Source of the DNA: Flavobacterium hungaricum
Lineage (GTDB): Bacteria > Bacteroidota > Bacteroidia > Flavobacteriales > Flavobacteriaceae
Length of the DNA stretch: 64,000 nt
NCBI RefSeq assembly: GCF_015182285.1
Contig: NZ_PRDM01000001.1
Coordinates: forward strand, 124,001-188,000
Reading direction: 5' to 3'
The notes beneath the pieces are model-generated. The model saw only the letters and a list, made by a program, of their open reading frames with translations. It searched no databases and was not told the DNA's origin. The translations under genes were made by a program, and so were the position numbers. This document shows, piece after piece, positions 35,969 to 45,828 of the stretch (the stretch's first letter is position 1; every line of letters starts with the position of its first letter).

Positions 35969-38761
35969 TTGAAAAACGAAAAACATACTCGCAAAGAAAT
36001 TATTGATATCCGCCTAAAACAAGCGGGTTGGAATATCAATGACAGAACTCAAGTAGTAGAAGAGTTCGATATTATTATTGATGAAAATCTAGTAAGAGAA
36101 GCTACAACTCCTTACACAGGTCATCAATATAGCGATTATGTTTTATTAGGTAAAGACGGCAAACCATTAGCAGTTATTGAAGCTAAAAAGTCAGCCGTTG
36201 ACGCTGCAATAGGTCGAGAACAAGCCAAACAATATTGTTATCACATACAAAAGAAAACAGGACTATTGCCTTTCTGTTTTTACACTAATGGACATGACAT
36301 TTATTATTGGGATTTAGAAAACTATCCACCTAAAAAAATATATGGTTTTCCAACTCGTGAAGATTTAGAACGTTATTTATATATCAAAAAAGCTCGTAAA
36401 TCTTTAGTTGGTGAATTGATTAATACAAAAATTGCAGGTAGAGATTATCAAATAGCAGCTATTAGAGCCGTTATGGAAGCCATTGAAAAAAGAAGACGTA
36501 AGTTTTTACTAATCATGGCAACTGGTACAGGAAAAACGAGAACTTGTATTGCTTTAGTTGAAACGCTTATGAAATCGGGTTGGGCAGAACGTGTGTTATT
36601 TTTAGTAGATAGAATAGCATTAAGAGACCAAACCTTAGAAGCTTTCAAAGAACATTTACCAAACGAACCAAGATGGCCTCATCATGGTGAAAAAGAAATT
36701 TCAGCAGATAGAAGGATTTATATTTCTACATATCCAACAATGCTAAATATTATTAGAAGTGAAGAAAAATCATTATCACCTCATTTTTTCGATTTAATTA
36801 TTATAGATGAGAGTCACAGAAGTATATATAACACTTATGGTGAAATTTTAGATTATTTCAATACAATTACCTTAGGATTGACCGCAACACCTACTGATGT
36901 AGTCGATCATAATACGTTTCAGCTATTTGAATGTGAAGACGGATTGCCAACATTTGCATACACTTATGAGGAAGCAGTAAACAATATTCCACCCTACTTG
37001 AGCAATTTTCAGGTAATGAAAATTAAAACAAAATTTCAAGAAGATGGGATTAGTAAAAGAACAGTTTCATTAGAAGACCAAAAGAAATTAATCTTAGAAG
37101 GAAAAGAAATTGAAGAGATCAATTTTGAAGGAACTGATTTAGAAAAGAAGGTATCGAATAAAGGAACTAATGCTTTGATTGTTCGCGAATTCATGGAAGA
37201 ATCAATCAAAGATGCTAATGGTGTTTTACCTGGTAAAACTATCTTCTTCTGTATGACAAAAGCGCATGCAAGAAGGATGGAAGAAATATTTGATGCTTTA
37301 TATCCAGAATACAATGGAGAATTAGCGAAAGTTCTGGTTAGTGATGACCCAAGAGTGTATGGAAAAGGCGGATTGCTTGACCAATTTACCCATCAAGACA
37401 TGCCAAGAATAGCTATCAGTGTGGATATGCTAGATACTGGTATTGATGTTCGTGAATTAGTAAATTTAGTATTTGCAAAACCGGTTTATTCATACACTAA
37501 ATTTTGGCAAATGATTGGACGTGGTACTCGTTTACTTGAACCAAGTAAAATGAAACCGTGGTGTACTGAAAAGAGTAACTTTTTAATACTGGATTGTTGG
37601 GATAATTTTGATTACTTCAAATTGAATCCAAAAGGAAAAGAATTAAAAAGTCAAATTCCGTTACCAGTTCGATTGTTTGGTATTCGTTTAGATAAAATTG
37701 AAAAAGCTATTGAACTAAATGAAAATGAGATTTCTAAAGATGAAAGTTTAAAACTTCGCAAACAAATTGAAAATTTACCTCAAAATTCAGTGGTCATTTT
37801 AGATGCCAAACATGAGCTTCAAAGAGTAGAAGATGAGAATTTCTGGAATTTCTTGACTCAAGATAAAATTGATTTTTTAAGAAATATAGTAAAACCTCTT
37901 TTAAGAACAATTTCAAATGTTGATTTCAAGGCAATGCGTTTTGAAAAAGATATTGTTGAGGTTTCATTAGCTCATTTAGCCGATGAAAAAGATAAGTTTG
38001 AAGCTTTAAAAGACAGCATTATTGAAGAAATATCTGAGTTGCCTTTAACAGTAAACACAGTAGCAAAAGAAGAAAAATTAATTCGACAAGCACAAACCAA
38101 TCACTATTGGTCGAAAATTAAAGAAACAGATTTTGATGAGTTAATTGAAAAGTTATGTCCATTAATGTATTTCAGAGAAAGCTTAGTTGTGCCATTGGGA
38201 ACTGCTAAATATAATTTTAAAGATGCATTGCATAGCAAAGAATATATTGAGTTTGGCCCAGAACATGAGTCATTAAGTATTGCAAAATACCGAGAAATGG
38301 TAGAGCAAAAAGTAAATGAATTAGTCAAGGCAAATCCTTTGTTACAAAAGCTAAAATCAGGTATTGATATTACAGAGGAAGAAGCCAAACAATTAGCACA
38401 AGATTTACACAACGAAAAACCTTTTATTACTGTAGATTTGTTGCGCAGAGTGTACAACCATAGAAAAGCACAATTAGTACAATTCATCAAACACATTTTA
38501 GGGATAGAACTTTTAGAAGCGTTTCCTGATACAGTTTCAAAATCCTTCGATTTATTTATTGAACAGCACAGTTATTTAAACAGTCGCCAACTAGAATTTT
38601 TAAATCTTTTAAAATCATTTCTAATTGAAAAAGGAGAAGTGGAAAAACGAGATTTAATAAATGCTCCATTCACTAGAATTCATCCTGATGGGATTAGAGG
38701 TGTTTTTTCAAACGCGGAGATAAACGAAATAATTGTATTCATAGAAAAATTAGCCGCATAA
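35969..38761 (+). CDS. hsdR: Type I restriction endonuclease HsdR (EcoEI-like)
   Basis: A 930-residue protein. The only reasonable start is the TTG at 35969, because a stop codon lies two codons upstream and there is no ATG in frame until the motor domain. It has an N-terminal nuclease with DYVLLGKDGKPLAVIEAKK (E-x-K near 70), helicase motifs TGTGKT (~183) and DESH (~280), and an EcoEI-type C-terminal domain (VDFKAMRFEKDIVEVS near 650). It cuts unmodified DNA after translocation. It belongs to a different branch from the HsdR at 14069. It is adjacent to a small gene sharing the stop/start. Confidence 0.95.
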   Translation: MKNEKHTRKEIIDIRLKQAGWNINDRTQVVEEFDIIIDENLVREATTPYTGHQYSDYVLLGKDGKPLAVIEAKKSAVDAAIGREQAKQYCYHIQKKTGLLPFCFYTNGHDIYYWDLENYPPKKIYGFPTREDLERYLYIKKARKSLVGELINTKIAGRDYQIAAIRAVMEAIEKRRRKFLLIMATGTGKTRTCIALVETLMKSGWAERVLFLVDRIALRDQTLEAFKEHLPNEPRWPHHGEKEISADRRIYISTYPTMLNIIRSEEKSLSPHFFDLIIIDESHRSIYNTYGEILDYFNTITLGLTATPTDVVDHNTFQLFECEDGLPTFAYTYEEAVNNIPPYLSNFQVMKIKTKFQEDGISKRTVSLEDQKKLILEGKEIEEINFEGTDLEKKVSNKGTNALIVREFMEESIKDANGVLPGKTIFFCMTKAHARRMEEIFDALYPEYNGELAKVLVSDDPRVYGKGGLLDQFTHQDMPRIAISVDMLDTGIDVRELVNLVFAKPVYSYTKFWQMIGRGTRLLEPSKMKPWCTEKSNFLILDCWDNFDYFKLNPKGKELKSQIPLPVRLFGIRLDKIEKAIELNENEISKDESLKLRKQIENLPQNSVVILDAKHELQRVEDENFWNFLTQDKIDFLRNIVKPLLRTISNVDFKAMRFEKDIVEVSLAHLADEKDKFEALKDSIIEEISELPLTVNTVAKEEKLIRQAQTNHYWSKIKETDFDELIEKLCPLMYFRESLVVPLGTAKYNFKDALHSKEYIEFGPEHESLSIAKYREMVEQKVNELVKANPLLQKLKSGIDITEEEAKQLAQDLHNEKPFITVDLLRRVYNHRKAQLVQFIKHILGIELLEAFPDTVSKSFDLFIEQHSYLNSRQLEFLNLLKSFLIEKGEVEKRDLINAPFTRIHPDGIRGVFSNAEINEIIVFIEKLAA

Positions 38762-39135
38762 TGGATAAAGAAATAAGATCTAAATTAATAGAGTTTGCTC
38801 GACTTAAAACTACTTGCACTTACTCACAACTAAATGAACAATTACAATTACATCTCAACTTTGCTGATGCGTCAGACAGAAGTTTAATTGGTGATTGGCT
38901 CGGAGAAATTTCCATTCATGAACACGAAAAAGGAAGACCTTTATTAAGCAGTTTAGTAACACATAAAGATAAAATGCGTGAACAAGGAGACGGTTTCTAT
39001 AAATTATGTGAAGAGTTATTAGGAATTCCGTGGCAAGAATTAAAAGCAGACAAAGAATGGGAAAACAACCAAATTGCAAAATGTTTTGAGTTTTGGATCA
39101 ATCCAACAAATTATAAAAATTACAAAAACGATTAA
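38761..39135 (+). CDS. Unknown small protein between hsdR and hsdM
   Basis: A 124-residue, soluble, mostly helical protein whose start overlaps the last base of hsdR (TAATG-type junction). I see no nuclease or methylase motif. Conserved-looking segments are ARLKTTCTYSQLNEQL near 13-28 and LLSSLVTHKDKMREQGDGFYKLCEELLG near 61-88. Position and coupling make it a subunit or regulator of the restriction complex, but its role is unknown to me. It is not present in the other restriction operon. Confidence 0.75.
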   Translation: MDKEIRSKLIEFARLKTTCTYSQLNEQLQLHLNFADASDRSLIGDWLGEISIHEHEKGRPLLSSLVTHKDKMREQGDGFYKLCEELLGIPWQELKADKEWENNQIAKCFEFWINPTNYKNYKND

Positions 39136-39140
39136 TAAAA

Positions 39141-40718
39141 ATGTTAACACCAATATTAAAAAGTAAAGTTGCAACATTGTGGGATAAATTTTGGAGTGGT
39201 GGAATATCCAACCCATTAAATGCAATAGAACAAATCACCTATTTGCTATTCATGAAGCAATTAGACGAAACTGATAAGCGAAAAATAAGCAATGCCGATT
39301 TTTTAGGGGAAGAGTTTAATTCTATTTTTTCTGGAAAATATTTTCCTCCCGGTGTAGATGAAAAAGACGAAAAAAATGCGGTAGAAAAAGAAACACTGCG
39401 TTGGAGTTTTTTTAAAAATATGCCTAGTGATGATATGTTACTACACATTCAAAGTAGAGTATTTCCTTTTATAAAGCAATTAGACGATGCCAATTCGTTT
39501 TTTACAAAACACATGGCGAATGCTGCTTTTTTGATTCCTAGTGGAAGAATGTTAACAGAAGCGGTTAAAACTATTGATGAAATTTACAAGGAATTAGAAA
39601 AAGAAAATCGTTTTATTGATGCTCAAGGAGATTTCTATGAATATCTTTTAGATTCATTGCGTAGTTCTGGTAAAAATGGACAATTTAGAACACCAACGCA
39701 TATAATTGAACTAATAACTGAATTGGTTGAGCCAAAATTAGGACATAAAATTGCAGACCCAGCCAGTGGTACGGCAGGTTTCCTATTAGCTGCATACAAA
39801 TACATTATAACTGAATTTACAAGTAAAGAATACAAACAAGAAGACGACAATGGCTTTGAAAGAGGAACACTTGCGGATAAGTTAGTTGATGAACAAGCTA
39901 AAAAAATATTAAACGAAGAAACATTTTATGGTTTCGATATTGACCCAACGATGATTCGTATTGGGTTAATGAACCTAATGATGCACGGCATTACGCAACC
40001 TAAAATTGATTATAAAGATACCTTAAGTAAAAATTACAATGAAGATAATTTTTACGACATAGTCATGGCAAATCCTCCATTTGCGGGCAGTATGGACAAA
40101 GGAGATTTAAACCCAAGTTTTACCGTTTCTTCTACCAAGAGTGAATTATTATTCTTAGAGCGAATTTATAAAATGCTTCGCATGGGAGGAACAGCTGGTG
40201 TCGTTATACCACAAGGTGTGTTATTTGGCAGTAGTAATGCTTTTATTACAGTTAGAAAACTGTTATTAGATAAATGCGAATTAAAAGCAGTAATAGCAAT
40301 GCCTAGTGGTGTATTTAGACCTTATGCAGGGGTAGCATCAGCAATTTTGTTATTTACGAAAGGCGGTGAAACAAAACATGTTTGGTTTTATGAAATGCAA
40401 GGTGATGGATGGAGTTTAGACGACAAACGAAATCCTAAAACTTTACCAACTGGTGAACGAGATTTTGAAGATTTACACGTTATCATTGATAAGTACAAAA
40501 AAAGAAACGCTAAAAAAGAAACAGACCGAACCCAGCAACATTTCTTTGTACCTAAACAAGAAATTATAGACAATGGCTATGATTTAAGTATAAGCAAATA
40601 TAAAGAAGATGTTTATGAAGAAATCACATATGAGAAACCTGAATTAATTTTAGAAAAATTAGAAAAATTAGAAGAAAAAATCAATAATTCTATTGAAGCA
40701 TTAAAAGGTGTATTATAA
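39141..40718 (+). CDS. hsdM: Type I DNA adenine methyltransferase HsdM
   Basis: A 525-residue N6-adenine methylase. Motifs visible are the SAM site DPASGTAGFLLAAYKY (about 205-220) and catalytic NPPF in MANPPFAG (about 308-314). The N-terminal helical domain and C-terminal tail are complete. It shares one base with the following hsdS start (TAATG), so they are translated together. It is clearly a different lineage from the HsdM at 12433. Confidence 0.96.
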   Translation: MLTPILKSKVATLWDKFWSGGISNPLNAIEQITYLLFMKQLDETDKRKISNADFLGEEFNSIFSGKYFPPGVDEKDEKNAVEKETLRWSFFKNMPSDDMLLHIQSRVFPFIKQLDDANSFFTKHMANAAFLIPSGRMLTEAVKTIDEIYKELEKENRFIDAQGDFYEYLLDSLRSSGKNGQFRTPTHIIELITELVEPKLGHKIADPASGTAGFLLAAYKYIITEFTSKEYKQEDDNGFERGTLADKLVDEQAKKILNEETFYGFDIDPTMIRIGLMNLMMHGITQPKIDYKDTLSKNYNEDNFYDIVMANPPFAGSMDKGDLNPSFTVSSTKSELLFLERIYKMLRMGGTAGVVIPQGVLFGSSNAFITVRKLLLDKCELKAVIAMPSGVFRPYAGVASAILLFTKGGETKHVWFYEMQGDGWSLDDKRNPKTLPTGERDFEDLHVIIDKYKKRNAKKETDRTQQHFFVPKQEIIDNGYDLSISKYKEDVYEEITYEKPELILEKLEKLEEKINNSIEALKGVL

Positions 40719-42571
40719 TGAAATTAGAAAGTTTAGGAAATATTGCTCAAATTATTGCAGGACAATCTCCACCTTCATCAGAATATAACAAAAATGGTGA
40801 TGGTGTGCCATTTTTTCAAGGCAAAGCAGATTTTGGTCTTACTAATCCTGTGGCTCGAAGTTGGACAACAAAAACAACGAAATTAGCTTTTCCAAATGAT
40901 ATTTTGATATCCGTTAGAGCACCTGTAGGTTCTGTAAACATAAATAATATTGACGCATGTATTGGCAGAGGTTTAAGCGCAATAAGAGTTAACAAAAATA
41001 TCTCGAGAGACTATGTCTATCAATATTTAAAAGTAAATGAAAAGAGAATTTCTAAAATGGGAGTTGGTTCAACTTTTACAGCCATTAATCAAAAGGATTT
41101 GGCTTCTATTAAAATACCAATACCAGAAAACCTAGTTGACCAAATCCGTATTGCAGAAGTTTTAACAAAAATAGAAACTCTAATTCAAGATCGAAAAGAA
41201 ACAATTGAATTATTAGATGATTTTTTAAGAAGTACTTTTTTGGATATGTTTATTAACAACCCAGAAATAAAAAAATGGGATTTTACAGAAGTAAAAAACG
41301 CTGTGCAAAAAACTAAAAATGCTATTAAAGCAGGCCCATTTGGATCTTCATTAAAAAAAGAATTTTATGTTGAAAAAGGATATAAAATTTATGGCCAAGA
41401 ACAAGTAATAAAGGACGATTTAAATTATGGGAATTATTACATAAATGAAGAACTATACAAAAAACTTGAAAGTTGTAAAATTAAAGAAGGTGATGTATTA
41501 ATAAGTTTAGTAGGCACTTACGGAAAAATTATAGTTGTTCCAAAAGAATTTCAACAAGGTATAATTAATCCTCGTTTGATGAAAATTAGTTTTGATAAAA
41601 AAGTCATTAATCCTGTTTATTTCAAATTTTTCTTTAAAAGCGAATACTTATTAAGACAATTGTCAAAATTATCTCGTGGCGGAACAATGGATATAATAAA
41701 TGTTGGTATAGTTAAAGAAATAAAAATTAGTATCCCACCAATCAAACTGCAAAACAAATTTGCTGCAATAGCAGAAAAAGCAGAAAAAGTAAAACAGCAG
41801 TATAAACCAAGCTTAAAAGAGTTAGAGAATTTGTTTGGGTCATTGAGTCAAAAAGCTTTTAAGGGAGAATTAGATTTAAGTAAATTAGATGTTAGTGCTC
41901 AAATACGAGAAATTGAAAAAAAAGTTGAAGCGGAAAGCGGTTTAGATATTAGTTTAGAAACCAAGCTAACTAAACAAATGCAGCAATTTATCAAACAAAC
42001 CGATGATATTCAAAAAAGACTTGCCTTGGCTAATAATATGATACCAAAAGCTTTATTTCAGCAAATTGAAAACATAAACAAGACAATGGAACCTTTCCAA
42101 AATTTAAATAAAATTCCTGAACAATTAGCTTTGGCAATGAAATCGTTTGATGGAATCAAATCAATAACAAGCCAACTCAATCAAGGAGCAAAAGAGCAGT
42201 TTCAAACAAAATTAACTTGGGAAGAGGTCAATTTTGAAATGGTAGCCAATTGGATAAAAGACGAATATTCAGAGTATCATTTCAATAGTGAAATACTAAT
42301 GAATTTTCTAGAAAATGAACGAGTTACTTTTTCAAATTATCATTCATCTGAGGAATTAAAAACCAATCCAAAATTGATTGAAGCAGATGATATAAAATCA
42401 TTTGTATTCTCAGCATTAATAGGAAAAAATCAATTCATAAAGCTAGAGCAGTTTTTTTACGATGCAGTAAGTGAGAATGTACAGTTAAAGTTGCGTAGTG
42501 AAGACTACGAAGTAATAAAAGATAAAGAAAAGGAATTACGCTCAGGCATATATTTTAAAGTAGTAGAATGA
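40718..42571 (+). CDS. hsdS: Type I specificity subunit HsdS with long C-terminal extension
   Basis: A 617-residue HsdS; most are about 400-450. TRD1 (1-~150) and TRD2 (~185-340) each end with a helical spacer. After ~residue 395 there is an extra ~220-residue helical part (from VSAQIREIEKKVEAESGLDISL to the C-terminus), including a long coiled section near LTKQMQQFIKQTDDIQKRLALANNMIPKA. The start and stop overlap hsdM and the ATPase gene (ATGA-type). The extension could dock the ATPase-HNH pair encoded next, which is inference. Confidence 0.92.
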   Translation: MKLESLGNIAQIIAGQSPPSSEYNKNGDGVPFFQGKADFGLTNPVARSWTTKTTKLAFPNDILISVRAPVGSVNINNIDACIGRGLSAIRVNKNISRDYVYQYLKVNEKRISKMGVGSTFTAINQKDLASIKIPIPENLVDQIRIAEVLTKIETLIQDRKETIELLDDFLRSTFLDMFINNPEIKKWDFTEVKNAVQKTKNAIKAGPFGSSLKKEFYVEKGYKIYGQEQVIKDDLNYGNYYINEELYKKLESCKIKEGDVLISLVGTYGKIIVVPKEFQQGIINPRLMKISFDKKVINPVYFKFFFKSEYLLRQLSKLSRGGTMDIINVGIVKEIKISIPPIKLQNKFAAIAEKAEKVKQQYKPSLKELENLFGSLSQKAFKGELDLSKLDVSAQIREIEKKVEAESGLDISLETKLTKQMQQFIKQTDDIQKRLALANNMIPKALFQQIENINKTMEPFQNLNKIPEQLALAMKSFDGIKSITSQLNQGAKEQFQTKLTWEEVNFEMVANWIKDEYSEYHFNSEILMNFLENERVTFSNYHSSEELKTNPKLIEADDIKSFVFSALIGKNQFIKLEQFFYDAVSENVQLKLRSEDYEVIKDKEKELRSGIYFKVVE

Positions 42572-44214
42572 AAATAAAAAGCGTAAAAATATTAGGCGAT
42601 AATTTCAGAAGTCTCGCAGCAAACAAACTCTATGAGTTTAATGTTTTATTTAGGCAAGATAGGCTATCTACAAAGGTGTTTGCAGGACTAAATGGAAGCG
42701 GTAAATCCAACTTTTTAGAATTGTTTTCAGAGATTTTCTACTTTTTAGAGATATACCATTTAGACACGGTTAGCGAAGAAGAAAAAAGCAGTAAAAATTT
42801 CGGATTTGAAATTGAATATTTTTTACCATACAAAAGTCCATCAGTTACAATAGGTGAAGTGGAAGCTTCTATTAGTTACGACAAACACATTAAAATTGTT
42901 AAACCTTTGGGCGACAAACCTGAATTTTCTGTTAATATTATTGGTGATGTAACGTTTGAAAGGATAGATGAAAACACTCATCTATTACTGCCAAAGAAAA
43001 TTATAGCGTATACTTCTGGCCAAAATGAGTTAATGAGTAATCCCTATTATAAATTAAAATACCATTACTTTAAGGCTTTTGAAAACAAAGGTAAAATTGA
43101 AAGAGGAGAAGAATTAGCAGAAAATCATAGGTTGTTTTTCTTAGATTATAATGCAAATTTTTCAATCTTCATAGCAAACATGCTGTTAGGAGAAGAAAAG
43201 AAAGCTAACATTTTAAAGAAAGTACTTCAAATTGAAAACTTAGTTTCATTTCGAATTACGCTCAACACAGATGATTTATTTAAAAAAGTTTTACCAGTAA
43301 GTGAAAACATTGCTGAAAATTTAGAAAAATTAAAATGTTGTGCTTCGATTTGGAAAGAGAAAAAAGTTGGAAAATATAATCTTTTAATATTAGATTTTTC
43401 AATTGATGATGCTATAAAAGACAGTTTTCAATTTCATTTTAAAAATGCCTTTTCCTTATTTAAAGTATTTTATGAATTAGAAATTTTCAATTTATATTTA
43501 GTTAACTCAACAACAAGAAGACAAATTCTAAACGCAAATAAAACATTAAACATTTCAGACGAAATGCCTAAACCTGATCCATCAAGATTAGTTTTTAGAA
43601 TTGAAAAAATTGTAATAAGTAAAATTCTTGAAGAAGGGAAATTAGAAAAAGACATTTATTATAAATCATTATCCGATGGTGAACACCAATTCAATGAGGT
43701 AGTTGGAACGGTTGTGATGATGCAAGATGAAGGTTGTTTGTTTTTAATGGATGAACCCGATACACATTTTAATCCACAGTGGAGAGCCAAATTTATTAAT
43801 ACCTTAAATCTTGCAGCTGCCAATTCTTATGATAGTGAGGGTAATATAACTAAAGTCCGAAATCAAGAGCTAATACTTACTACACATTCACCATTTGTTA
43901 TTTCGGATTCATACAGTCAAGACGTTTATAAATTTGAGAAAATTGATGGATTGGTCCAATTTAATAGTCCTGAATTTCAAGTTTACGGAACTTCTGTGTC
44001 AATTATTTTAGATGAAATTTTCGAAAAATCGGAAGGTATTTCGGAAATGGCTAAAAAAGAATTAAAAGACATGGTTGAAAAAATTACAACTACAGATGAA
44101 TTGAGAAATGTTGTTGAACGATTAAATAGAGATTTTGGTGATTCTGTTGAGAAATTTGATTTATTCAGCAAACTTAGAAACATAAAAGACGAACTTGAAA
44201 AAAGTGGTAAATAA
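42568..44214 (+). CDS. Restriction-associated AAA/SMC-like ATPase
   Basis: A 548-residue ATPase. Walker A is GLNGSGKS (40-47), the signature-like motif is LSDGEHQFN (~367-375), Walker B is LFLMDEPDTHFNP (~391-403) and the H-loop is TTHSPF (~438). It resembles the family annotated as restriction system-associated AAA ATPase. The start overlaps the stop of hsdS by 4 bp. Together with the HNH gene that follows it mirrors the pair at 8376-11112 and the Septu PtuA-PtuB plan. The partner nuclease is expected to be controlled by ATP use. Confidence 0.9.
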   Translation: MKIKSVKILGDNFRSLAANKLYEFNVLFRQDRLSTKVFAGLNGSGKSNFLELFSEIFYFLEIYHLDTVSEEEKSSKNFGFEIEYFLPYKSPSVTIGEVEASISYDKHIKIVKPLGDKPEFSVNIIGDVTFERIDENTHLLLPKKIIAYTSGQNELMSNPYYKLKYHYFKAFENKGKIERGEELAENHRLFFLDYNANFSIFIANMLLGEEKKANILKKVLQIENLVSFRITLNTDDLFKKVLPVSENIAENLEKLKCCASIWKEKKVGKYNLLILDFSIDDAIKDSFQFHFKNAFSLFKVFYELEIFNLYLVNSTTRRQILNANKTLNISDEMPKPDPSRLVFRIEKIVISKILEEGKLEKDIYYKSLSDGEHQFNEVVGTVVMMQDEGCLFLMDEPDTHFNPQWRAKFINTLNLAAANSYDSEGNITKVRNQELILTTHSPFVISDSYSQDVYKFEKIDGLVQFNSPEFQVYGTSVSIILDEIFEKSEGISEMAKKELKDMVEKITTTDELRNVVERLNRDFGDSVEKFDLFSKLRNIKDELEKSGK

Positions 44215-45281
44215 TGCTATACTTCTACAAACCCATATCACCACAACCTATAGAAAATCTACATAACTATTTAGATTTCTTTTTTACAAAAATGTTTGAT
44301 GATTCTCAAACTGTTTATTCACATGCGTATTTAATTCATCCAGATTTTCAAGGGATTATTGATACATACAAAACTCAAATTGATGATAGGTTAAAAGCAA
44401 TTTTTAACGCCTACATTGGTTTGTTAACACCTCAAGAACAACAGACTGTAAAAGATGCCTATAATATAAATAATGATATTGTATCACTTTCAAACGCAAC
44501 AAATGCGCCTATAAAATATTCACAATTACCAGCTGTTATTTCAGCTCAAATAGAAAGTTTTTATGACGAACTTTGGGGTGATAATAAAATATTGGGTTAT
44601 TCAAAAGTTGTAAATTCTTGTGGTACTGTTAAGCAGCATTTTAATAGATTTCGAGAAATTAATGAATTTTTAGTTTGTCCATTTTGTGGTCTAGAATCGT
44701 TATTGTGTGAGCATGATGACGGAAGAGATGATTATGATCATTATCTTTTAAAATCACAATATCCTTTTATATCAATAAATTTCAATAATCTATTTCCTAT
44801 GTGTCATAGGTGTAATTCAAAAAATAAAAATCAAAAAGATTTGGTTTATGAGAATTTAGTTGCGCCACAACGACGTTTTTATTATCCTTATTCTAATGAA
44901 ACTAATCAGGAAATTAATCTTAACATAATTTCTTCCAATAATGATTTAAAAGACCCAACACAATGGCAACTAGAAGTAAATACCACAAACCCAGCTTACC
45001 AAGATCGCAAAGAAACATGGAAAGATGTATTTGATATTGAAACTAGATATAAGGCAATAATTGCAAAACATTCTAAATTTTGGCAGGACAGAATATTTTT
45101 AAAGCACCACAAAATATGTATAAAAAATGGAAGAAGTTATGCTGAATTTGAAGATGATGTCTTAGATGATTTTAATGATTATTTAAATATTTCAAATGGA
45201 ATTTTAATGAAATCGTATAATGATTTTGTAATAAATGATCCAAATTGTGAAGCAAATTTATTAGGAACTTTAGTGGTTTAA
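44214..45281 (+). CDS. HNH endonuclease partner of the ATPase
   Basis: A 355-residue protein with an HNH centre: C155-x2-C158, DYDHYL (H176), then C197-x2-C200 followed by N201, giving the zinc knuckle around the catalytic His. The N-terminal 140 residues are a separate helical part. Its start shares one base with the ATPase stop (TAATG). It has the same overall plan as the HNH protein at 8376 but little sequence in common, so the two pairs are not recent copies. It is the likely DNA-cutting arm of the ATPase. Confidence 0.87.
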   Translation: MLYFYKPISPQPIENLHNYLDFFFTKMFDDSQTVYSHAYLIHPDFQGIIDTYKTQIDDRLKAIFNAYIGLLTPQEQQTVKDAYNINNDIVSLSNATNAPIKYSQLPAVISAQIESFYDELWGDNKILGYSKVVNSCGTVKQHFNRFREINEFLVCPFCGLESLLCEHDDGRDDYDHYLLKSQYPFISINFNNLFPMCHRCNSKNKNQKDLVYENLVAPQRRFYYPYSNETNQEINLNIISSNNDLKDPTQWQLEVNTTNPAYQDRKETWKDVFDIETRYKAIIAKHSKFWQDRIFLKHHKICIKNGRSYAEFEDDVLDDFNDYLNISNGILMKSYNDFVINDPNCEANLLGTLVV

Positions 45282-45287
45282 GTCAGG

Positions 45288-45815
45288 ATGCAAAAAATGG
45301 AAATAGAAAATTATAGAATCAGTTGTGGAAAACATTTACAAAATGTAAAAGCTGCTTTTGAAAATTTCAATTTAATAGAAGCTATTGAAAAAGCTGCAAA
45401 GTCTATTGATCCTACTAACGAAAATAAAATGTTTAGCCATCAAAGACGAGTTGGTTTTAAAGTAGCAAACAATGGTTTTGAATTACTAAAACAAAGAGAA
45501 GTCGATTTAAGAAAATGTCAAAATTTTGAAGAAATTTTAGCAATAACAGATGAAGTCTCAAAACAAATTTATAGACTAGGATCATTATGGAGTTACGATA
45601 CTGCTTTACGAATTGGTTTCCAAAAGAGAGTATATCCTAAAAATGTTTATTTACAGGCAGGTGTTAAAAAAGGATATAAAAAAATATTCAATCAGAATTC
45701 TAATAATAGATTTGTTAATAAAAAAATATTTTCTCAAGAACTTCAAATTCTTGAACCTTATGAAATCGAGAATTTTTTATGCATTTGGGGGAGTAATCAA
45801 ATGTTTGGGTGTTAA
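45288..45815 (+). CDS. Unknown third gene after ATPase-HNH pair
   Basis: A 175-residue protein 6 bp after the HNH gene. A possible alternative start is the ATG at 45297. Two segments stand out: HQRRVGFKVANNGFELL near 52-68 and LWSYDTALRIGFQKRVYPKNVYLQAGVKKGYKKIF near 100-135, separated by short loops. The second looks like a small nucleic-acid binding motif, but I do not know the family. It has no counterpart beside the first ATPase-HNH pair. Confidence 0.7.
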   Translation: MQKMEIENYRISCGKHLQNVKAAFENFNLIEAIEKAAKSIDPTNENKMFSHQRRVGFKVANNGFELLKQREVDLRKCQNFEEILAITDEVSKQIYRLGSLWSYDTALRIGFQKRVYPKNVYLQAGVKKGYKKIFNQNSNNRFVNKKIFSQELQILEPYEIENFLCIWGSNQMFGC

Positions 45816-45828
45816 AAATCCCTTTATC

